NCBI RefSeq assembly: GCF_037038585.1
Contig: NC_092520.1
Span: forward strand, 146,133,104-146,197,103
Length of the DNA: 64,000 nucleotides
Reading direction: 5' to 3'
DNA from: Patagioenas fasciata
Taxonomy: Eukaryota > Chordata > Aves > Columbiformes > Columbidae
Below are positions 62,901 through 64,000 of the stretch, piece by piece. Below the pieces are notes generated by a model, which had not been told where the DNA came from, made no database searches, and saw only the letters and a program-made list of their open reading frames with translations. The position numbers were made by a program, and so were the translations under genes. Each line of letters begins with the position of its first letter. Position 1 is the first letter of the stretch.

Positions 62901-64000
62901 GTCAAAATTGCAACTGAGGCCAGAGAGTGGCATTCAGGGTGATATCTTATCTGATGGGTAGACTGCAACTAATGGGAGTTTTATACAGATCATGTTAAAT
63001 ATTGATGTTTTGTTGGATAAAGTTTGCTCTCCTGCAAACTGGATGAAATGATCTTCTCTCTTGTGTGAGCTGATGAGCTCACAGCATTTAACATTAGCTT
63101 AATGTATTCACTGTGCAAGAATAAACACAGTGCTATTAATAGAAGTCCAGCCAAACCAGTGCCTGCTGAAGAATGTAGGGCTTTTCAACAGAGTGCTTTG
63201 TTTGCTTGCTTCAGGAATGTAAATCTCCCCCTCTCTCAGCCTCCCTCCCTGCTAGGCAGTCAGCTGCTAGGTGAGGAAAACAACGGCTTTGATTCAGTGT
63301 GCTCTTCCTATCCTTGTCCCCTAGCTCTGGGTAGAGCCGAGGTTTTCTTTGGCCCTCTCTATGACCCCCTCCCCAACAGCATCCTTGGAGAGATGGCTTC
63401 TCTGCAAGATGCAGTGAAGCCAAAAAGCCCTGTTGTTCTTCTATCTTTAAATTCCTAGAAAATGTGAGCAATTTCATATTCTTTAAGGAAGACCTCTTGT
63501 CTTAATTGATGGCTCCATATATCAGCTGAAGGTCTTGACCCAGCTCATACTCTTACCCTAATGTTGCTCTGGGAAGCTTCCTGCCCTCCACCTCCAAAAC
63601 ACATACATGCTGACATGTTTGACTACTGCTCTGCCTTGTGGGTATGGTTTCTTCTCAGGTACATTGGTTCCCTTCCTAGGGCCAGAGGCAGCTTACCATC
63701 TACATGGCGGAGCTGCCTGCTGCCTACCTTTCCTTGTGATCTGGAAAGCATGCCAAACAGGGTGTTGCTGAAGGGAAGGAGCTTCAGCTTCCCTACCATG
63801 CCCTGCACTTTTTGTCTTCTGTTTGAATAATCACCCAAAAGAATAAATATCTCTGCGTTGTCTGATCCATTTTTCTTCACCACTCAGATGTGATGATTTA
63901 GGCTGCGTTCAATGAAGTACAGTGATCTAATAGCCTCTCAGATGACCAATGTTATGGGTAACATGGATCTTGAAGTGTAAAAAGTGGAATGAACTGGATA
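59989..64000 (+). other. VWF intron 6 (partial)
   Basis: Follows the exon 6 gttggt donor to the window end. It holds the long CR1 fragment at 60822-61738. No match to VWF exon 7 was seen, so the intron is at least 4 kb. Confidence 0.75.
60822..61738 (+). mobile_element. CR1 LINE fragment with a long open stretch of the ORF2 C-terminus
   Basis: Plus-oriented. It has RT-box remnants ([10 protein letters not shown], about 60890-60920) and then an open frame from about 60921 to a stop after FQPK at 61726. This frame covers the C-terminal RT and tail region ([76 protein letters not shown]). It ends cttccaaccaaaatgatcct atgattctg. A one-base frameshift near 60918-60921 and a missing block just before the FADD-like box make it inactive. 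Endonuclease and most RT are absent. Confidence 0.93.

Noticed and set aside
1-64000. CRISPR arrays, tRNA/rRNA genes, intact endogenous retroviruses
   Set aside because: No spaced direct-repeat array, no cloverleaf or rRNA stretch, and no LTR pair with primer-binding site was seen on reading both strands.

Overview
The window looks like a piece of vertebrate nuclear genome, most likely from a bird. It has intron-exon genes with GT/AG junctions, long AT-rich introns and one CpG island. The recognisable interspersed repeats are all CR1-type LINE fragments with the typical short tail (ATGATTCTRTGA-like). No prokaryotic, organellar or viral gene, tRNA, rRNA or CRISPR array was seen. A crocodilian or turtle also carries CR1, so the bird call rests on repeat style and gene order and is not proof.

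Two genes lie head to head. On the minus strand is the 5' two thirds of CD9, a tetraspanin. Coding exons 1 to 6 are at 18493-18428, 6255-6153, 3373-3276, 2110-2036, 1116-1024 and 451-362. They join in phase into 175 codons. The last part of the large extracellular loop, TM4 and the C-terminal tail lie off the left edge. The CD9 start sits in a CpG island (about 17925-18850) with GC boxes and an inverted CCAAT box.

On the plus strand is the 5' end of VWF (von Willebrand factor). The signal-peptide exon is 48180-48234, followed by four exons of the first von Willebrand D domain (49081-49239, 50891-50993, 51082-51290, 59864-59988). These give 217 codons in phase. The rest of this very long gene is off the right edge. 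The noncoding first exon and promoter could not be placed.

Between the genes (about 18.9-48.2 kb) I found no convincing coding exon. This stretch holds three CR1 fragments and simple repeats. The same divergent CD9/VWF neighbourhood exists in mammals (human 12p13.31), so the order is ancestral. No undescribed coding system was found. The points most worth a second look are structural: inverted CR1 copies flanking VWF exons 3-6, a diverged direct repeat flanking CD9 exon 2, a CR1 fragment ending next to the CD9 exon 4 splice donor, and a T/G microsatellite serving as the splice-acceptor tract of the VWF start exon.
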